Shown: positions 8,941 to 18,403, counted from the stretch's first letter. The stretch is DNA of 64,000 nt from CAMAVH01 sp036500145 (GCA_036500145.1 DASYCO010000020.1:7166-71165), one strand, 5' to 3'. Notes: generated by a model from the letters alone, not told the origin. Translations and numbers: made by a program.

Positions 8941-10044
8941 ATGGACGGTATGACGGCTTTGCCTCGCAAGATGCGCGGCTTGATGATGGGCGCGGCCGCG
9001 GCGCTTCTGATGTCGGCGATGGCGGTCGGCGTCGCGCCTCATGCGGCCTGGGCCCAGGACCTCGGTCCGGCCGGCCAGACCGGCGCCACCGCCGAGCTGG
9101 TGGCGGCGGCCAAGAAGGAAGGCGCGCTGACCTTCTACGGCACCGCGCAGCAGGACTCCTACGACACGGTCTTCGCGGAGTTCATGAAGGACTATCCGCA
9201 GATCAAGGTGACGGCGACGCGCGTGCGCACCGCCAACTTCCTCGAGCGCGTGCTGCTCGAATTCAAGAGCGGCGACAACAAGGCCGACGTCGTCCACGCC
9301 ACCAGCGAGCTGGCGGAACTGGAAGAGGCCGGCGCGATCGAGCCCTATGCCGGCGTCGACAAGTATCAGGCGGAGCACTATCGCTTCCCGGCGCCCAAGG
9401 CGATGCCGGGCCTCGTCACCGACGCGATCCTCGTCAAGTTCGTCGACTACAACACCAGCATGCTGAAGCCGGCCGACCTGCCGAAGACCTGGGACGACCT
9501 GCTTGACCCGAAGTGGAAGGGCAAGCTCGCCCTCGACATCGAAGGCTACGAGTGGTTCGCCGCCATGTGGAAGACCATGGGCCCGGAGAAGGCCGACGTC
9601 TTCATGAAGGCGCTGTCGAAGAACGTCGTGCTGCGCGAAGGCGCGACGCAGATCATGGAGCTGATGGTCGCGGGCGAATTCCCGATCTCGCTGGAAGCCT
9701 ACGGCCATCGCATCGCCGACTTCCAGAAGCAGGGGGCGCCGGTGGACGTCGTCCATCCGATCTTCCAGCCGATCACCGTCATCCCGTCCTACTGGGGCGC
9801 GATCAAGACGGCGAAGCATCCGAACGCCGCCAAGCTGGTGCTGCATTGGCTCGCGTCCGACCGCGGCCAGGCGGCCCAGGCCAAGGCCGGCCGCGTACCG
9901 GTGCTCAAGACGGGCGTCGACCATCCCGTGCTCAAGTGGCTCGACGACGGCAAGCCGGCGACCTTCGTCATCGAGCCGAAGTCGATCGACTACACGGAAG
10001 TCGCGAAGCAGTTCAACACGTACTTCGTGCGTGCGAAGCAGTAA
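8941..10044 (+). CDS. Periplasmic substrate-binding protein of the ABC importer
   Basis: A signal peptide (residues 1-39, cleavage after HAAWA) is followed by a family-1-like solute-binding fold starting ELVAAAKKEGALTFYG, as in ferric-ion-type binding proteins. The start at 8941 has GGAG six bases upstream; an ATG at 8929 is in frame but poorly placed. No tyrosine cluster typical of confirmed Fe(III) binders was verified, so iron remains one option among iron, polyamine, phosphonate or thiamine. A strong hairpin follows the stop, before the permease gene. Confidence 0.9.
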   Translation: MDGMTALPRKMRGLMMGAAAALLMSAMAVGVAPHAAWAQDLGPAGQTGATAELVAAAKKEGALTFYGTAQQDSYDTVFAEFMKDYPQIKVTATRVRTANFLERVLLEFKSGDNKADVVHATSELAELEEAGAIEPYAGVDKYQAEHYRFPAPKAMPGLVTDAILVKFVDYNTSMLKPADLPKTWDDLLDPKWKGKLALDIEGYEWFAAMWKTMGPEKADVFMKALSKNVVLREGATQIMELMVAGEFPISLEAYGHRIADFQKQGAPVDVVHPIFQPITVIPSYWGAIKTAKHPNAAKLVLHWLASDRGQAAQAKAGRVPVLKTGVDHPVLKWLDDGKPATFVIEPKSIDYTEVAKQFNTYFVRAKQ

Positions 10045-10061
10045 CGACTGAATGAGACCGA

Positions 10062-10091
10062 GGAGGCCCATCGCGAGAGCGGTGGGCCTCC
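10062..10091 (+). promoter_or_regulatory. Long intergenic hairpin between binding-protein and permease genes
   Basis: GGAGGCCCATCGC pairs with GCGGTGGGCCTCC around a GAGA loop: 13 pairs, one of them G-T. No T-run follows, so partial termination or 3'-end protection of the binding-protein mRNA is more likely than full termination. Such hairpins commonly let the binding protein outnumber the permease. Confidence 0.6.
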
Positions 10092-10161
10092 GTCCGTTCG
10101 GCACGCATGACTGCGGCGCGCGAACGATGAGAAGAGACCGTAGCAAGGGGACATTTGAGGC

Positions 10162-11940
10162 ATGACGGCCGACATTTCCACGCTGGTGACCGCGCCTCCG
10201 GGCAATCCGGTGCCGGCAGGTTCGCAGCGCAGCCGCAGCGGATTCGACTTCAGCCGGCTCACGCTCTGGGTGGTCGTCGCCTTCCTGCTCTATCAGGTGA
10301 TCGTGCCGCTCGCCTTCCTGCTGTGGGGCAGCCTGAAGACGAGCCGGCCGACCGACAACGACTACCTCAGCCTGTCGCTGACGTTGCAGAACTACACCAG
10401 CGCCCTGGGTGGCGTGGAGTTCTGGCGGGCGATGGGGAACACCGTCATCTACGGCACGGGCGCCACCGTGCTGTCGGCCGTGATCGGCATCGCGCTTGCC
10501 ATCGTCGTGGCGCGCACGGACGCGCCGTTCCGCGGCGTCGTCTCGACGCTGACCTACGTGCGCATCATCATTCCGGGGCTGCTCACCGCCATCGCCTGGG
10601 TGTTCCTCGGCAGCCCGAAGATCGGCCTGCTCAACGGCCTGTGGAAGAACATGACCGGCTCGACCGAGCCGCTGTTCGACATCTACAGCATGGGCGGCAT
10701 GATCGTCGCCCAGGGGCTGGACACGTTCCCGCTGGTGTTCCTCACCGTCGTCGCCGCGCTCAAGTCGATGGACCCGGCGCTGGAGGAGGCGGCCTTCACC
10801 TCGGGCAAGTCGCTCGTCTACACCTTCCGGCGCATCACCATGCCGATGATCCGCCCTGCCGTGGTGGCGTCCTGCATCCTGGTCTTCATCCACAACCTCG
10901 AATCCTTCGAGGTGCCGCTGGTGCTCGGCCTGCCGATCAAGACCTTCGTGCTCAGCACGGAAATCTTCTTCAAGACGACCTACGTGCCGTCCGACTACGG
11001 CGCGGCCGGCGCCTACGGCGTGCTGCTGCTGCTGATCGCGCTGATCGGCGTCTACATCTACCAGCGCATGACGCGGCGCGCCTACGCCTACGTGACAGTG
11101 TCCGGCAAGGCGTTCCGCCCGCGTACCATCGAGCTCGGCCGCTGGCGCTGGCCGGTCGGCCTCGCGTCGCTGTTCATCGTCTTCGTCTCGGTGATCATGC
11201 CGACCCTGGTGCTGGTCTGGGCCTCGTTCATGCGCTTCTTCCAGCAGCCGTCGATGCGCGCGATCGAATCGATGAGCTTCGCCAACTACGCGCTGGTGTT
11301 CAAGAACTCGACCGTGCTCAGCGGCATCCAGAACAGCCTGCTGCTCGGCATCGGCTCGGCGACGATCCTGGTGCTGTTCGTCAGCATCGTCTCCTGGATC
11401 GTCATCCGCACCAAGATCCCCGGCCGCAAGGCGCTCGACTTCCTCGCCTTCGTGCCGCAGGCGGTGCCGTCGGTGCTGTTCGGCGTGGCTATGCTGTGGC
11501 TCTACCTCGTCATCCCGCTGCCGATCTACGGCACGCTATGGGTGATCCTGCTCGCCTACCTGACGCGCTACATGCCGCACGGCATGCGCATCATCTCGGT
11601 CGGCATGCTGCAGTTCCATCCGGAGCTGGAAGAGGCGGCCTACGCCTGCGGCGCCTCCTGGTGGCGCATGTTCCGCAAGGTGCTGCTGCCGCTGCTGCGC
11701 CCGGTGATCGTCACCGCCTGGATCTGGGTGATGATCCACGCCTTCCGCGAACTGGCCATCTCGGCGATCCTGTCGGGCCCCAACACGCGCACGGTGGGCG
11801 TCGCCATCTACAGCCTATGGACGGAAGGCTCCTTCGGCCTGATCTCGGCCTTCTCGGTGCTGATCATCCTGGTGCTGATCGTGGTGTCCTTCGCCGCGGA
11901 AATGATCGGCCGCAGGTTCGGCGTCGCCGGCGTGAGGTAA
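10162..11940 (+). CDS. Fused two-domain ABC permease (FbpB type)
   Basis: The 592 residues hold two binding-protein-dependent permease domains in tandem, about 12 membrane helices in all. Each domain has an EAA coupling loop: EEAAFTSGKSLVYTF near residue 209 and EEAAYACGASWWRMF near 489. One polypeptide therefore forms the whole transmembrane channel, as in iron- and thiamine-type importers. It works with the ATPase at 7676 and the binding protein at 8941. Confidence 0.93.
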   Translation: MTADISTLVTAPPGNPVPAGSQRSRSGFDFSRLTLWVVVAFLLYQVIVPLAFLLWGSLKTSRPTDNDYLSLSLTLQNYTSALGGVEFWRAMGNTVIYGTGATVLSAVIGIALAIVVARTDAPFRGVVSTLTYVRIIIPGLLTAIAWVFLGSPKIGLLNGLWKNMTGSTEPLFDIYSMGGMIVAQGLDTFPLVFLTVVAALKSMDPALEEAAFTSGKSLVYTFRRITMPMIRPAVVASCILVFIHNLESFEVPLVLGLPIKTFVLSTEIFFKTTYVPSDYGAAGAYGVLLLLIALIGVYIYQRMTRRAYAYVTVSGKAFRPRTIELGRWRWPVGLASLFIVFVSVIMPTLVLVWASFMRFFQQPSMRAIESMSFANYALVFKNSTVLSGIQNSLLLGIGSATILVLFVSIVSWIVIRTKIPGRKALDFLAFVPQAVPSVLFGVAMLWLYLVIPLPIYGTLWVILLAYLTRYMPHGMRIISVGMLQFHPELEEAAYACGASWWRMFRKVLLPLLRPVIVTAWIWVMIHAFRELAISAILSGPNTRTVGVAIYSLWTEGSFGLISAFSVLIILVLIVVSFAAEMIGRRFGVAGVR

Positions 11941-11982
11941 ACTCCTAACCTGCTGATATATAATAATTAAAATGCAAGCCTT

Positions 11983-12019
11983 GGTAGCCCTTGTTGACAA
12001 AACGTCAACAAGGGCTACC
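11983..12019. promoter_or_regulatory. Perfect 16-bp inverted repeat before the toxin-antitoxin operon
   Basis: GGTAGCCCTTGTTGAC and its exact complement flank an AAAAC loop, within the AT-rich gap between the permease and the antitoxin gene. A TATAAT hexamer lies upstream at 11959-11964. It could end permease transcription (TTTCT follows) or be the operator for autoregulation by the Xre antitoxin; its core GTTGAC-N5-GTCAAC looks operator-like. Confidence 0.6.
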
Positions 12020-12062
12020 TTTCTATAGAAAGAAATCTGCATATTAATTTCAGGAGATGGAA

Positions 12063-12446
12063 ATGGTCCTTTCGCCGCGTCCTCAAGGAGAGCTTGAGAA
12101 TGCAGGAAGGGTCTTGAGCAAGGCCGTGATCAAGGCCGCGCAGATTCTGCAGATTTCCAACGCCGTCCTGTCCCAAGTGCTGGGCGTTTCGGAGGCGACC
12201 GTTTCGCGCATGGCGCGCGAGCAGTACCTGCTCGAGCAGGGGACAAAGCCATACGAGCTTGCGCAGCTGTTCGTCCGGCTCTTCCGCTCCCTGGGAGCCG
12301 TGACAGGCAGCGACGACGTGTCTTCGCGTTCCTGGCTGACCAACGCCAATGCGGCTCTTCGCGCCAGGCCGATCGATCTCATCCAGACGATCGAGGGACT
12401 CACCCGGACCTTGAGCTATGTGGACTCCCGCCGCGCTCCGATCTGA
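12063..12446 (+). CDS. Xre/MbcA/ParS-type antitoxin of a RES toxin
   Basis: A 127-residue protein with an N-terminal helix-turn-helix (ISNAVLSQVLGVSEATVSRM) and a C-terminal toxin-binding region (AQLFVRLFRSLGA ... WLTNANAALRARPIDLIQT), the layout of Xre antitoxins paired with RES toxins. The ATG at 12063 is chosen because AGGAG lies six bases before it; an ATG at 12057 abuts that site. The toxin gene begins 29 bases before this gene ends, in another frame. By family knowledge it neutralises the toxin and represses its own promoter. Confidence 0.88.
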   Translation: MVLSPRPQGELENAGRVLSKAVIKAAQILQISNAVLSQVLGVSEATVSRMAREQYLLEQGTKPYELAQLFVRLFRSLGAVTGSDDVSSRSWLTNANAALRARPIDLIQTIEGLTRTLSYVDSRRAPI

Positions 12447-13158
12447 AGTTCGCGGCTATGCGCAGAGCGTCTGGCGCGTCGTCGAGACGCAGTACAAAGC
12501 CGCGACGATGCGCCTGACCGATTCGCTGGAAGAGCAGCGAATCCTGGAGCAGCTGCTCGAAGACTCCAAGCCGCCGCTGCCGCCGGAATGCCAGGGCCTG
12601 AGCTTCCTGCTGGCGACACCGTTCCGCTATGCCCCCTATCCGTTCGGATCGCGCTTCAGGCGGGCCGTCCAGCCCGAAGGCGTCTTCTATGGCGCGGAGC
12701 AGATCGAAACGGCGATCTCGGAAGCCGTGTTCTACGCCTTGCTCTTCTATCTCGAATCTCCGGACATGACCCTGCCGACCGGCCCCATCGCAAAGACGGC
12801 CTTTTCCGTCCGTTGCGCCAGCGACCGCAGCATCGACCTCACGGTCCCGAAGCTGGATCGCGACAAGGCCCTGTGGACCCATCCCACGGACTACAGCCCT
12901 TGCCAGGCTCTCGCCGATGCGGCGCGCGAGATCGACGTGCAGGTCATCAGATACCGGTCCGTGCGCGACGAACATGGCCGGGCCAGCGTGGCGCTCATGT
13001 CTCCGGCCGCCTTCACCGACAGGCAGGTGCGGGGCTTGCAGACCTGGCACTTCCTCATCAAGAGCAGAGCCGTCGTGCAGGCCTGGTGCGAAAGCCCGCG
13101 CATGATGCTGGAATTCCCCGCCGGGAGATTTCAGCTCGATCCCAGAATTCCCGCATGA
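12418..13158 (+). CDS. RES-domain toxin (predicted NAD+-degrading)
   Basis: The RES domain is visible from about residue 70: PFRYAPYPFGSRFR, then EGVFYGAEQIETAISEAVFY with the conserved Tyr-Glu-Ser pattern, and a late QTWHFLIKSRAVVQAW. Characterised RES toxins phosphorolyse NAD+. The 246-residue length is normal. It overlaps the antitoxin gene by 29 bases with no strong ribosome-binding site, consistent with coupling that keeps antitoxin in excess. Confidence 0.88.
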   Translation: MWTPAALRSEVRGYAQSVWRVVETQYKAATMRLTDSLEEQRILEQLLEDSKPPLPPECQGLSFLLATPFRYAPYPFGSRFRRAVQPEGVFYGAEQIETAISEAVFYALLFYLESPDMTLPTGPIAKTAFSVRCASDRSIDLTVPKLDRDKALWTHPTDYSPCQALADAAREIDVQVIRYRSVRDEHGRASVALMSPAAFTDRQVRGLQTWHFLIKSRAVVQAWCESPRMMLEFPAGRFQLDPRIPA

Positions 13159-13174
13159 CACGATATCGCGAATG

Positions 13175-13205
13175 AAAAAGGCCGCTCAAGTGAGCGGCCT
13201 TTTTG
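13175..13205. terminator. Bidirectional terminator after the RES toxin gene
   Basis: AAAAAGGCCGCTCA-AG-TGAGCGGCCTTTTT is a nine-pair GC stem flanked by A and T runs. It lies between the convergent toxin and cytochrome genes and can serve both strands. Confidence 0.85.
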
Positions 13206-13231
13206 TTTGCTTGATCCACGGCGCGCGGAGG

Positions 13232-14530
13232 TCACTTCCCCTGGCGCGCGTCCTTCACCGCCTTGTCGACGCCTGACCAGGCTGGGCGGTCCGTGTAGCG
13301 CGCGCGCACGAACTTCACGAGAGCGCTCATCTCCGCTTCCGTCAGCTGCGGGCCGATGGCCGGCATCGAGCGGCCAAGCGCGCCGACAGGCGGGCGGATG
13401 CCGCTCCAGATGGCGTGGACGACGGTGCCGGGATCCTTCGCGTTCACCGACGTCTGCAAGGCGAGCGGCAGGGCGCCGCCGTTGGCCTTGTGGCACTGGG
13501 CACAGCGCGCCTCGAACACCTTGGCGCCGGCGGCGAATTCCGTCGGCACGGGCGGCGCTTCGGGATTGCCCCATTCGCGCTTGAGGGCGGCGGCGCGCGC
13601 CTTGTCCTCGTCGATCTGCGGCGCGCCGGCACGCAAGCTCTCGACATAGGCGGCGATGGCGAAGACGTCGATCTCGTTCTGGTTGTGCAAGGCGTTGACG
13701 ACCGGCGTCATCGGGCCGGCGGCCATGCCGTGCTTCGCATGCCAGCCGTCCATCAGGTAGACGACGAGCTCCTGGCGCGTCCAGGGCATCTGCGACAGCG
13801 AGTCCTTGTTGAGCGGCGGGGCGACCCAGCCTTCGGCGGCGCCGCCGCCATAGGCCGGGCTCGTCTCGGCGCCCATGAAGTTGCGCGGCGTGTGGCAGGC
13901 CCCGCAATGGCCGAGGCCTTCGACGAGATAGGCGCCGTCGTTCCACTGCTCGTCCTTCGCCGGGTCGGGCTTGAACGGCGTCTTGTCGAGGAAGAGCGCC
14001 TTCCAGACATAGAGCACCTGGCGGACGTTGAAGGGGAAGGGCAGCTCGTTCTTGCGCACTGTCTCCTTGACCGGGGCCACGCCCGCCATCAGGTAGGCGT
14101 ATATCGCGTCGACGTCGGCTTCCTTCACCTTGGTGAAGTGGTCGTAGGGGAAGGCCGGATAGAGATGGTTGCCCTTGCGGTCGACGCCTTCCTTCAGCGC
14201 GCGGCGGAAGGCGTCCTTCGACCAGTTGCCGATGCCGCTGTCCGGGTCGGGCGTGATGTTCGAGGTGTAGATGATGCCGAAGGGCGTCGGCAGCGGCAAG
14301 TTGCCGGCGAAGGGCGCGCCGTCCTCGCGCGTGTGGCAGGCGGAACAGTCGCCGTAGTTCGCGAGCACGCGGCCGCGCTCGACGACGGCTTTGTCGAAGC
14401 TGGCGGGATCAGGCGTCGCGATGGCGGAAAGTTCCGGCTGACGCGCGAGGATGAAGAGTCCGACGACCGCGACGATGCCGAGCGCCGCGGCGATGCCGAG
14501 GGCGGTCCAAACAGTGCTGCGTCTTTTCAT
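13232..14530 (-). CDS. Membrane-anchored three-haem cytochrome c, partner of a molybdenum dehydrogenase
   Basis: An N-terminal uncleaved helix (residues 8-29) is followed by three CXXCH haem sites: CSACH (about 62), CGACH (about 208) and CAQCH (about 342). This matches the triple-haem electron acceptors of alcohol and aldehyde dehydrogenases. It is divergent from the IorA/IorB-like genes, whose large subunit carries a Tat signal, so it probably takes electrons from that enzyme in the periplasm. The 432-residue length is usual for the family. Confidence 0.92.
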   Translation of the reverse strand: MKRRSTVWTALGIAAALGIVAVVGLFILARQPELSAIATPDPASFDKAVVERGRVLANYGDCSACHTREDGAPFAGNLPLPTPFGIIYTSNITPDPDSGIGNWSKDAFRRALKEGVDRKGNHLYPAFPYDHFTKVKEADVDAIYAYLMAGVAPVKETVRKNELPFPFNVRQVLYVWKALFLDKTPFKPDPAKDEQWNDGAYLVEGLGHCGACHTPRNFMGAETSPAYGGGAAEGWVAPPLNKDSLSQMPWTRQELVVYLMDGWHAKHGMAAGPMTPVVNALHNQNEIDVFAIAAYVESLRAGAPQIDEDKARAAALKREWGNPEAPPVPTEFAAGAKVFEARCAQCHKANGGALPLALQTSVNAKDPGTVVHAIWSGIRPPVGALGRSMPAIGPQLTEAEMSALVKFVRARYTDRPAWSGVDKAVKDARQGK

Positions 14531-14743
14531 TGGAACTTCCCCTGCCAGCTTATCGCTCGTCTCTGTCGCGTTATATCCGCTTCGATATAGCCGTCATGAT
14601 TGGTGCGGTTTGCATCGCATCTAGTTCGGCAAAATCTAACAGACGAGCATTCTTGTTATCGCTATTATTAGCGATAACAGCAGCATGCTGGCAAGCAATC
14701 CGCGGAGACAGGGCCGCAGAGATCGCTGAAAGGAATCGCACCC

Positions 14744-15205
14744 ATGGAATTTTCGCTGAGCATCAATGGCAGCGTCCAGAAGGTGGACGTCGAGCCGGAG
14801 ACTCCTTTGCTCTGGGTCTTGCGCGACACGATCGGGCTCACCGGCACCAAGTACGGCTGCGGCATCGCGCGATGCGGCGCCTGCACCATTCACGTCGACG
14901 GACAGGCGACGAAGGCATGCCAATTGCCCGCCTCCGCCGCCGTCGGCAGGAGCATCACCACCATCGAAGGCCTGTCGAAAGACAGCTCGCATCCGGTCCA
15001 GCAGGCCTGGCGCGAGATCGGCGTACCGCAATGCGGTTATTGTCAAAGTGGGCAGATCATGGCCGCCTCGGCCTTGCTCGCCAAGCGCAAGAACCCGACC
15101 GACGTCGAGATCGAAACCGCGATGGCCGACAATCTCTGCCGCTGCGGCACCTATCTCAAGATCGTCGCGGCGATCCACCGCGCCGCCAAGATCGAGCAGA
15201 GCTGA
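14744..15205 (+). CDS. Two-[2Fe-2S] subunit of a xanthine-oxidase-family dehydrogenase (IorA-like)
   Basis: All eight cluster cysteines are present: a plant-type ferredoxin set (YGCGIARCGACTIH plus a later Cys at ACQLP) and the C-terminal set (QCGYCQSGQ and CRCGTYLK). The 153-residue length matches isoquinoline 1-oxidoreductase alpha and nicotinate-type small subunits. The large subunit follows after 11 bases. It passes electrons from the molybdenum site toward the divergent cytochrome. Confidence 0.92.
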   Translation: MEFSLSINGSVQKVDVEPETPLLWVLRDTIGLTGTKYGCGIARCGACTIHVDGQATKACQLPASAAVGRSITTIEGLSKDSSHPVQQAWREIGVPQCGYCQSGQIMAASALLAKRKNPTDVEIETAMADNLCRCGTYLKIVAAIHRAAKIEQS

Positions 15206-15216
15206 GGGAGGCCGTC

Positions 15217-17436
15217 ATGACCGAACAGATGAAGCAGACGCTTTCCGACAAGGGCCTTTCGCGGCGCGCGTTCATACAGGCTTCGGCCACCGTCGGCGGC
15301 GGGCTGATGCTCGGCTTCTGCATGCCGAGCGCCTTCGCCGCGACCATCGGCCCGCAGAGCCAGTCGACGACGACGGCCGTGGGCACCGAGATCAACGCCT
15401 GGCTCGTCATCGACAAGGACAACACGGTGACGATGCGCATCCCGCACACGGAGATGGGCCAAGGGGGCATCACCTCGGTGGCCTTGCTGATCGCGGAAGA
15501 GCTGAACGTCGAATGGTCGAAGATCAAGACCGAGTTCGCCGACGCCAACCGCCATCTGCGCAACAACAAAGAATACAAGGTGATGAGCACGCACGGCTCG
15601 CAGCTCGTGCGCCTGCAGCATCCGCATCTCATGCAGGCCGGCGCCTCGGCGCGCGAGCGCCTGAAGCAGGCGGCCGCCGAAGCCTGGGGCGTCAAGCGCG
15701 ACGACGTCGTGGCCAAGCTCGGCATGCTGACCTCTGGCGAGCATAGCGCGACCTACGGCGAGTTCGTCGAGGCCGCGTCCCAGGTGAAGCTCGACAAGGA
15801 GCCGGCGATCAACGTCGACCCCGCCAAGTGGTGGCTGCTCGGCAAGGGCACGATGCGCCTCGACATCCCCAACAAGGTCAACGGCAGCGCCCAGTACGCC
15901 ATCGACACGCGCGTGCCCGGCATGGTCTACGCCACGGTCAAGGCGAGCCCGGTGCCCTGGGGCAAGCTCAAGAGCTACGACGAGAGCGCGATCAAGAACC
16001 GGCCCGGCTTCGTCGCCGTGGTGCCGCTGAAGGCGGTGCCCGGCAAGCGCGGCCAGCCCGACCTGCAGGATGCGGTCGCGGTGGTCTTCGACAGCTGGTA
16101 CCGCGCCAAGACGGCGCTGGAGCTGCTGCCGATCGAATGGGACTTCGGCGACAGCGCCACGGCGAACTCGGCCCGCTACTTCGAGGAAGGCCGCAAGCTG
16201 GTCGGCCAGGCGGGGCAGGTCACCGGCAAGGAAGACCCGCAGGTCGCCGAGATCCTCGCGGCTTCGAAGCAGGTCGTCACGGCCGACTACGAGCGTCCGT
16301 TCGAGACCCATGCCCGCATGGAGCCGATCAACGCCACCGTGCATGTGCAGACCGACCGCGTCGACGTCTGGTCGCCGACGCAGGACCAGTCCGCCGCGAT
16401 CACCCTGGTCGCCGAACAGCTCGGCCGCGACCCGAAGGACATCTACGCCCACACCATGTTCCTGGGCGGCGGCTTCGGGGGCAACGGCGCCGGCGGCACC
16501 GGCGTCACCAAGCAGGCGGCGCAGATCTCCAAGGAGCTCGGCAAGCCGGTGAAGGTGCTGTGGACCCGCGAGGAGGACATCGCCCAGGACAAGCAGCGCC
16601 CGCTGGCGCTCGCCAAGCTCAGCGCCGCGATCGGCGACGACGGCCTGCCGACGGCGCTGCTTACCCGCGCGGCCTGGTTCTCGCAGGACGGCATGAACCA
16701 GATCGGCGGCGCGACTTCCGACTACGGCATCTACAACATGCCCTACAAGGTGCCGCACCGGCACCATGAGCGGCACAACGCCAAGACGCACGTGCCGAGC
16801 TCGACGCACCGCGCGCCGGGCGCCAACCAGATGGGCTTCATGGCCGAGAGCTTCGTCGACGAAATGGCCATCGCGGGCGGCTGGAACCCGCTCGACTGGC
16901 GTCTCAAGATGACCGAAGGCATGGACGACTGGCAGCTCGTGCTGCAGACCCTGAAGGACAAGGCGGGCTTCCGCACCGACCTGCCGAAAGGGCAGGGCAT
17001 GGGCATCGCCGCCGTCGAATCGCACGGCACCATCGCTGCCGCCTGCGCCACGGTGAACGTCAGCCGCCGCGGCCGCCTCACGGTCGAGAAGTTGCTCGTG
17101 GTGCTCGACGCCGGCCATGTGATCAACCCCCACGCGGCGGCCGAGCAGTGCGAAGGCTCCGTCTGCTGGGAGTTGTCGCACGCCTGGATGGGCGGCCTTG
17201 AGCTCGAGAACGGCCGCTTCAGCAACACGAACTTCGACAGCTACAACCTGCTGCGCATCGACCAGATGCCTGAGGTCGAGACGATCTTCGCCTCGTCCGG
17301 CGGCAAGAAGTGGGGCGGCCTCGGCGAACCCTCCGGCCCGCCGACGCCGCCGTCGATCGCCAACGCGATCTGGTACGCCACGGGCAAGCGCATCCGCTCG
17401 ACGCCCTTCCGCCAGCACGACTTGAGCTGGTCGTAG
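15217..17436 (+). CDS. Molybdenum hydroxylase large subunit, IorB-like, Tat-exported
   Basis: A twin-arginine signal (SRRAFIQASATVGGGLMLGF) precedes two molybdopterin-binding regions. Features include MGQGGITSVALLIAEELNVEW, LGGGFGGNGAGG and, near the C-terminus, GGLGEPSGPPTPPSIANAIW, which holds the expected active-site Glu. The start at 15217 has GGGAGG upstream, giving 739 residues. It resembles isoquinoline 1-oxidoreductase beta subunits; the substrate may be an aldehyde or an N-heterocycle. It is exported folded with the small subunit. Confidence 0.9.
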   Translation: MTEQMKQTLSDKGLSRRAFIQASATVGGGLMLGFCMPSAFAATIGPQSQSTTTAVGTEINAWLVIDKDNTVTMRIPHTEMGQGGITSVALLIAEELNVEWSKIKTEFADANRHLRNNKEYKVMSTHGSQLVRLQHPHLMQAGASARERLKQAAAEAWGVKRDDVVAKLGMLTSGEHSATYGEFVEAASQVKLDKEPAINVDPAKWWLLGKGTMRLDIPNKVNGSAQYAIDTRVPGMVYATVKASPVPWGKLKSYDESAIKNRPGFVAVVPLKAVPGKRGQPDLQDAVAVVFDSWYRAKTALELLPIEWDFGDSATANSARYFEEGRKLVGQAGQVTGKEDPQVAEILAASKQVVTADYERPFETHARMEPINATVHVQTDRVDVWSPTQDQSAAITLVAEQLGRDPKDIYAHTMFLGGGFGGNGAGGTGVTKQAAQISKELGKPVKVLWTREEDIAQDKQRPLALAKLSAAIGDDGLPTALLTRAAWFSQDGMNQIGGATSDYGIYNMPYKVPHRHHERHNAKTHVPSSTHRAPGANQMGFMAESFVDEMAIAGGWNPLDWRLKMTEGMDDWQLVLQTLKDKAGFRTDLPKGQGMGIAAVESHGTIAAACATVNVSRRGRLTVEKLLVVLDAGHVINPHAAAEQCEGSVCWELSHAWMGGLELENGRFSNTNFDSYNLLRIDQMPEVETIFASSGGKKWGGLGEPSGPPTPPSIANAIWYATGKRIRSTPFRQHDLSWS

Positions 17437-17468
17437 GCGCGATCGAAGCCAAAAGGGCGCGGACAGCA

Positions 17469-17500
17469 AAAAGGCCAGAACCGCAGGGTTCTGGCCTTTT
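17469..17500. terminator. Intrinsic terminator after the IorB-like gene
   Basis: GGCCAGAACC-GCAG-GGTTCTGGCC followed by TTTTCC and preceded by AAAAA, between two convergent genes. Confidence 0.85.
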
Positions 17501-17523
17501 CCTCTGTGCGCGCCGCGCGTCGA

Positions 17524-18147
17524 TCAGCGCGCGGGATAGCGCCTGTCGTCGCTCACCGTCACGGCCTTGGCGGAATACTTGCCGTTCGCGTTCGTGAGGG
17601 CGGAGATGCCGATCCAGGCGCCCGGCTTGAGCATGTCCTTGCTGCCGGGCACGGTGGTCACGATGGGCGCCTCGGGCGGCACGGCGATGACGTAGTCCTT
17701 GCCGCCGGTCGTCAGCGTCAGCTTGCCGTCCTTCTGGCCGGCGACGATCTGCGTCGCCGGAGCGTTGGTCATGGAGCCGTTCGGATCGCTGTTCCAGGGG
17801 CCGTGGCGTTCGGTCGCCTTGCTGGTGGGCGGAAAGACCACGACCTGCACCGCCTTCATGCCCTCGCTGCCGTCCGGATTGGGGGCTGGCAATGCGCCGA
17901 CGCCGACGAAGCTGCCGGGCTTGATGTCGGCAAGCTTGACGTTGACCGCGTGGGTGACCGTGTAGTCCGGTTCGAGCGCGACCTGGACCGTCTTGCCCTC
18001 GGCGGTCTTGACGGTGAGGTCGTTGCCGGAAAGCTTTTCGACTTCGCCGCGCAGGCGCCCGTCTTCCTGCGCCATGGCGGGGGTGAACGCGGCCGTCGCC
18101 AGCAGGGCGGCGGCGCAGGCTGCAGCAAATCCGCGAATGATCGTCAT
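17524..18147 (-). CDS. Secreted protein with repeated small beta domains (DUF5666-like)
   Basis: A signal peptide (cleavage after PAMA, about residue 25) precedes repeated units of the form GEVEKLSGNDLTVKTAEGKTVQVAL and KDGKLTLTTGGKDYVIAVP, each followed by a DIKPGSFVGVGAL-type loop. This is an OB-like pattern seen in DUF5666 proteins. The ATG at 18147 is selected for GGGGGAGAAG just upstream. Function is unknown; it is convergent with the molybdenum-hydroxylase genes. Confidence 0.75.
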   Translation of the reverse strand: MTIIRGFAAACAAALLATAAFTPAMAQEDGRLRGEVEKLSGNDLTVKTAEGKTVQVALEPDYTVTHAVNVKLADIKPGSFVGVGALPAPNPDGSEGMKAVQVVVFPPTSKATERHGPWNSDPNGSMTNAPATQIVAGQKDGKLTLTTGGKDYVIAVPPEAPIVTTVPGSKDMLKPGAWIGISALTNANGKYSAKAVTVSDDRRYPAR

Positions 18148-18403
18148 GGTGCTTCTCCCCCTGATGGACGCCTCATATGAAGCCTGGGCTGTCCTCTGCA
18201 AGACCATAGCGCCATCCTGCCGTGGGCGGCGAGTCAACAAGCTGAGATGAGGCCACTCTTATAGAGAACCGCCTGTAAATTCAGGGGCTTGGAAATTCAA
18301 TATGTCCTGAATTTGACCGATGCGGCAGGGCGCGCCGGTGTGATAATCCGTTTCACGCATCGCGAACGCATAAGTCGCGGACACAAAAAAAGGACCAGGG
18401 AGA

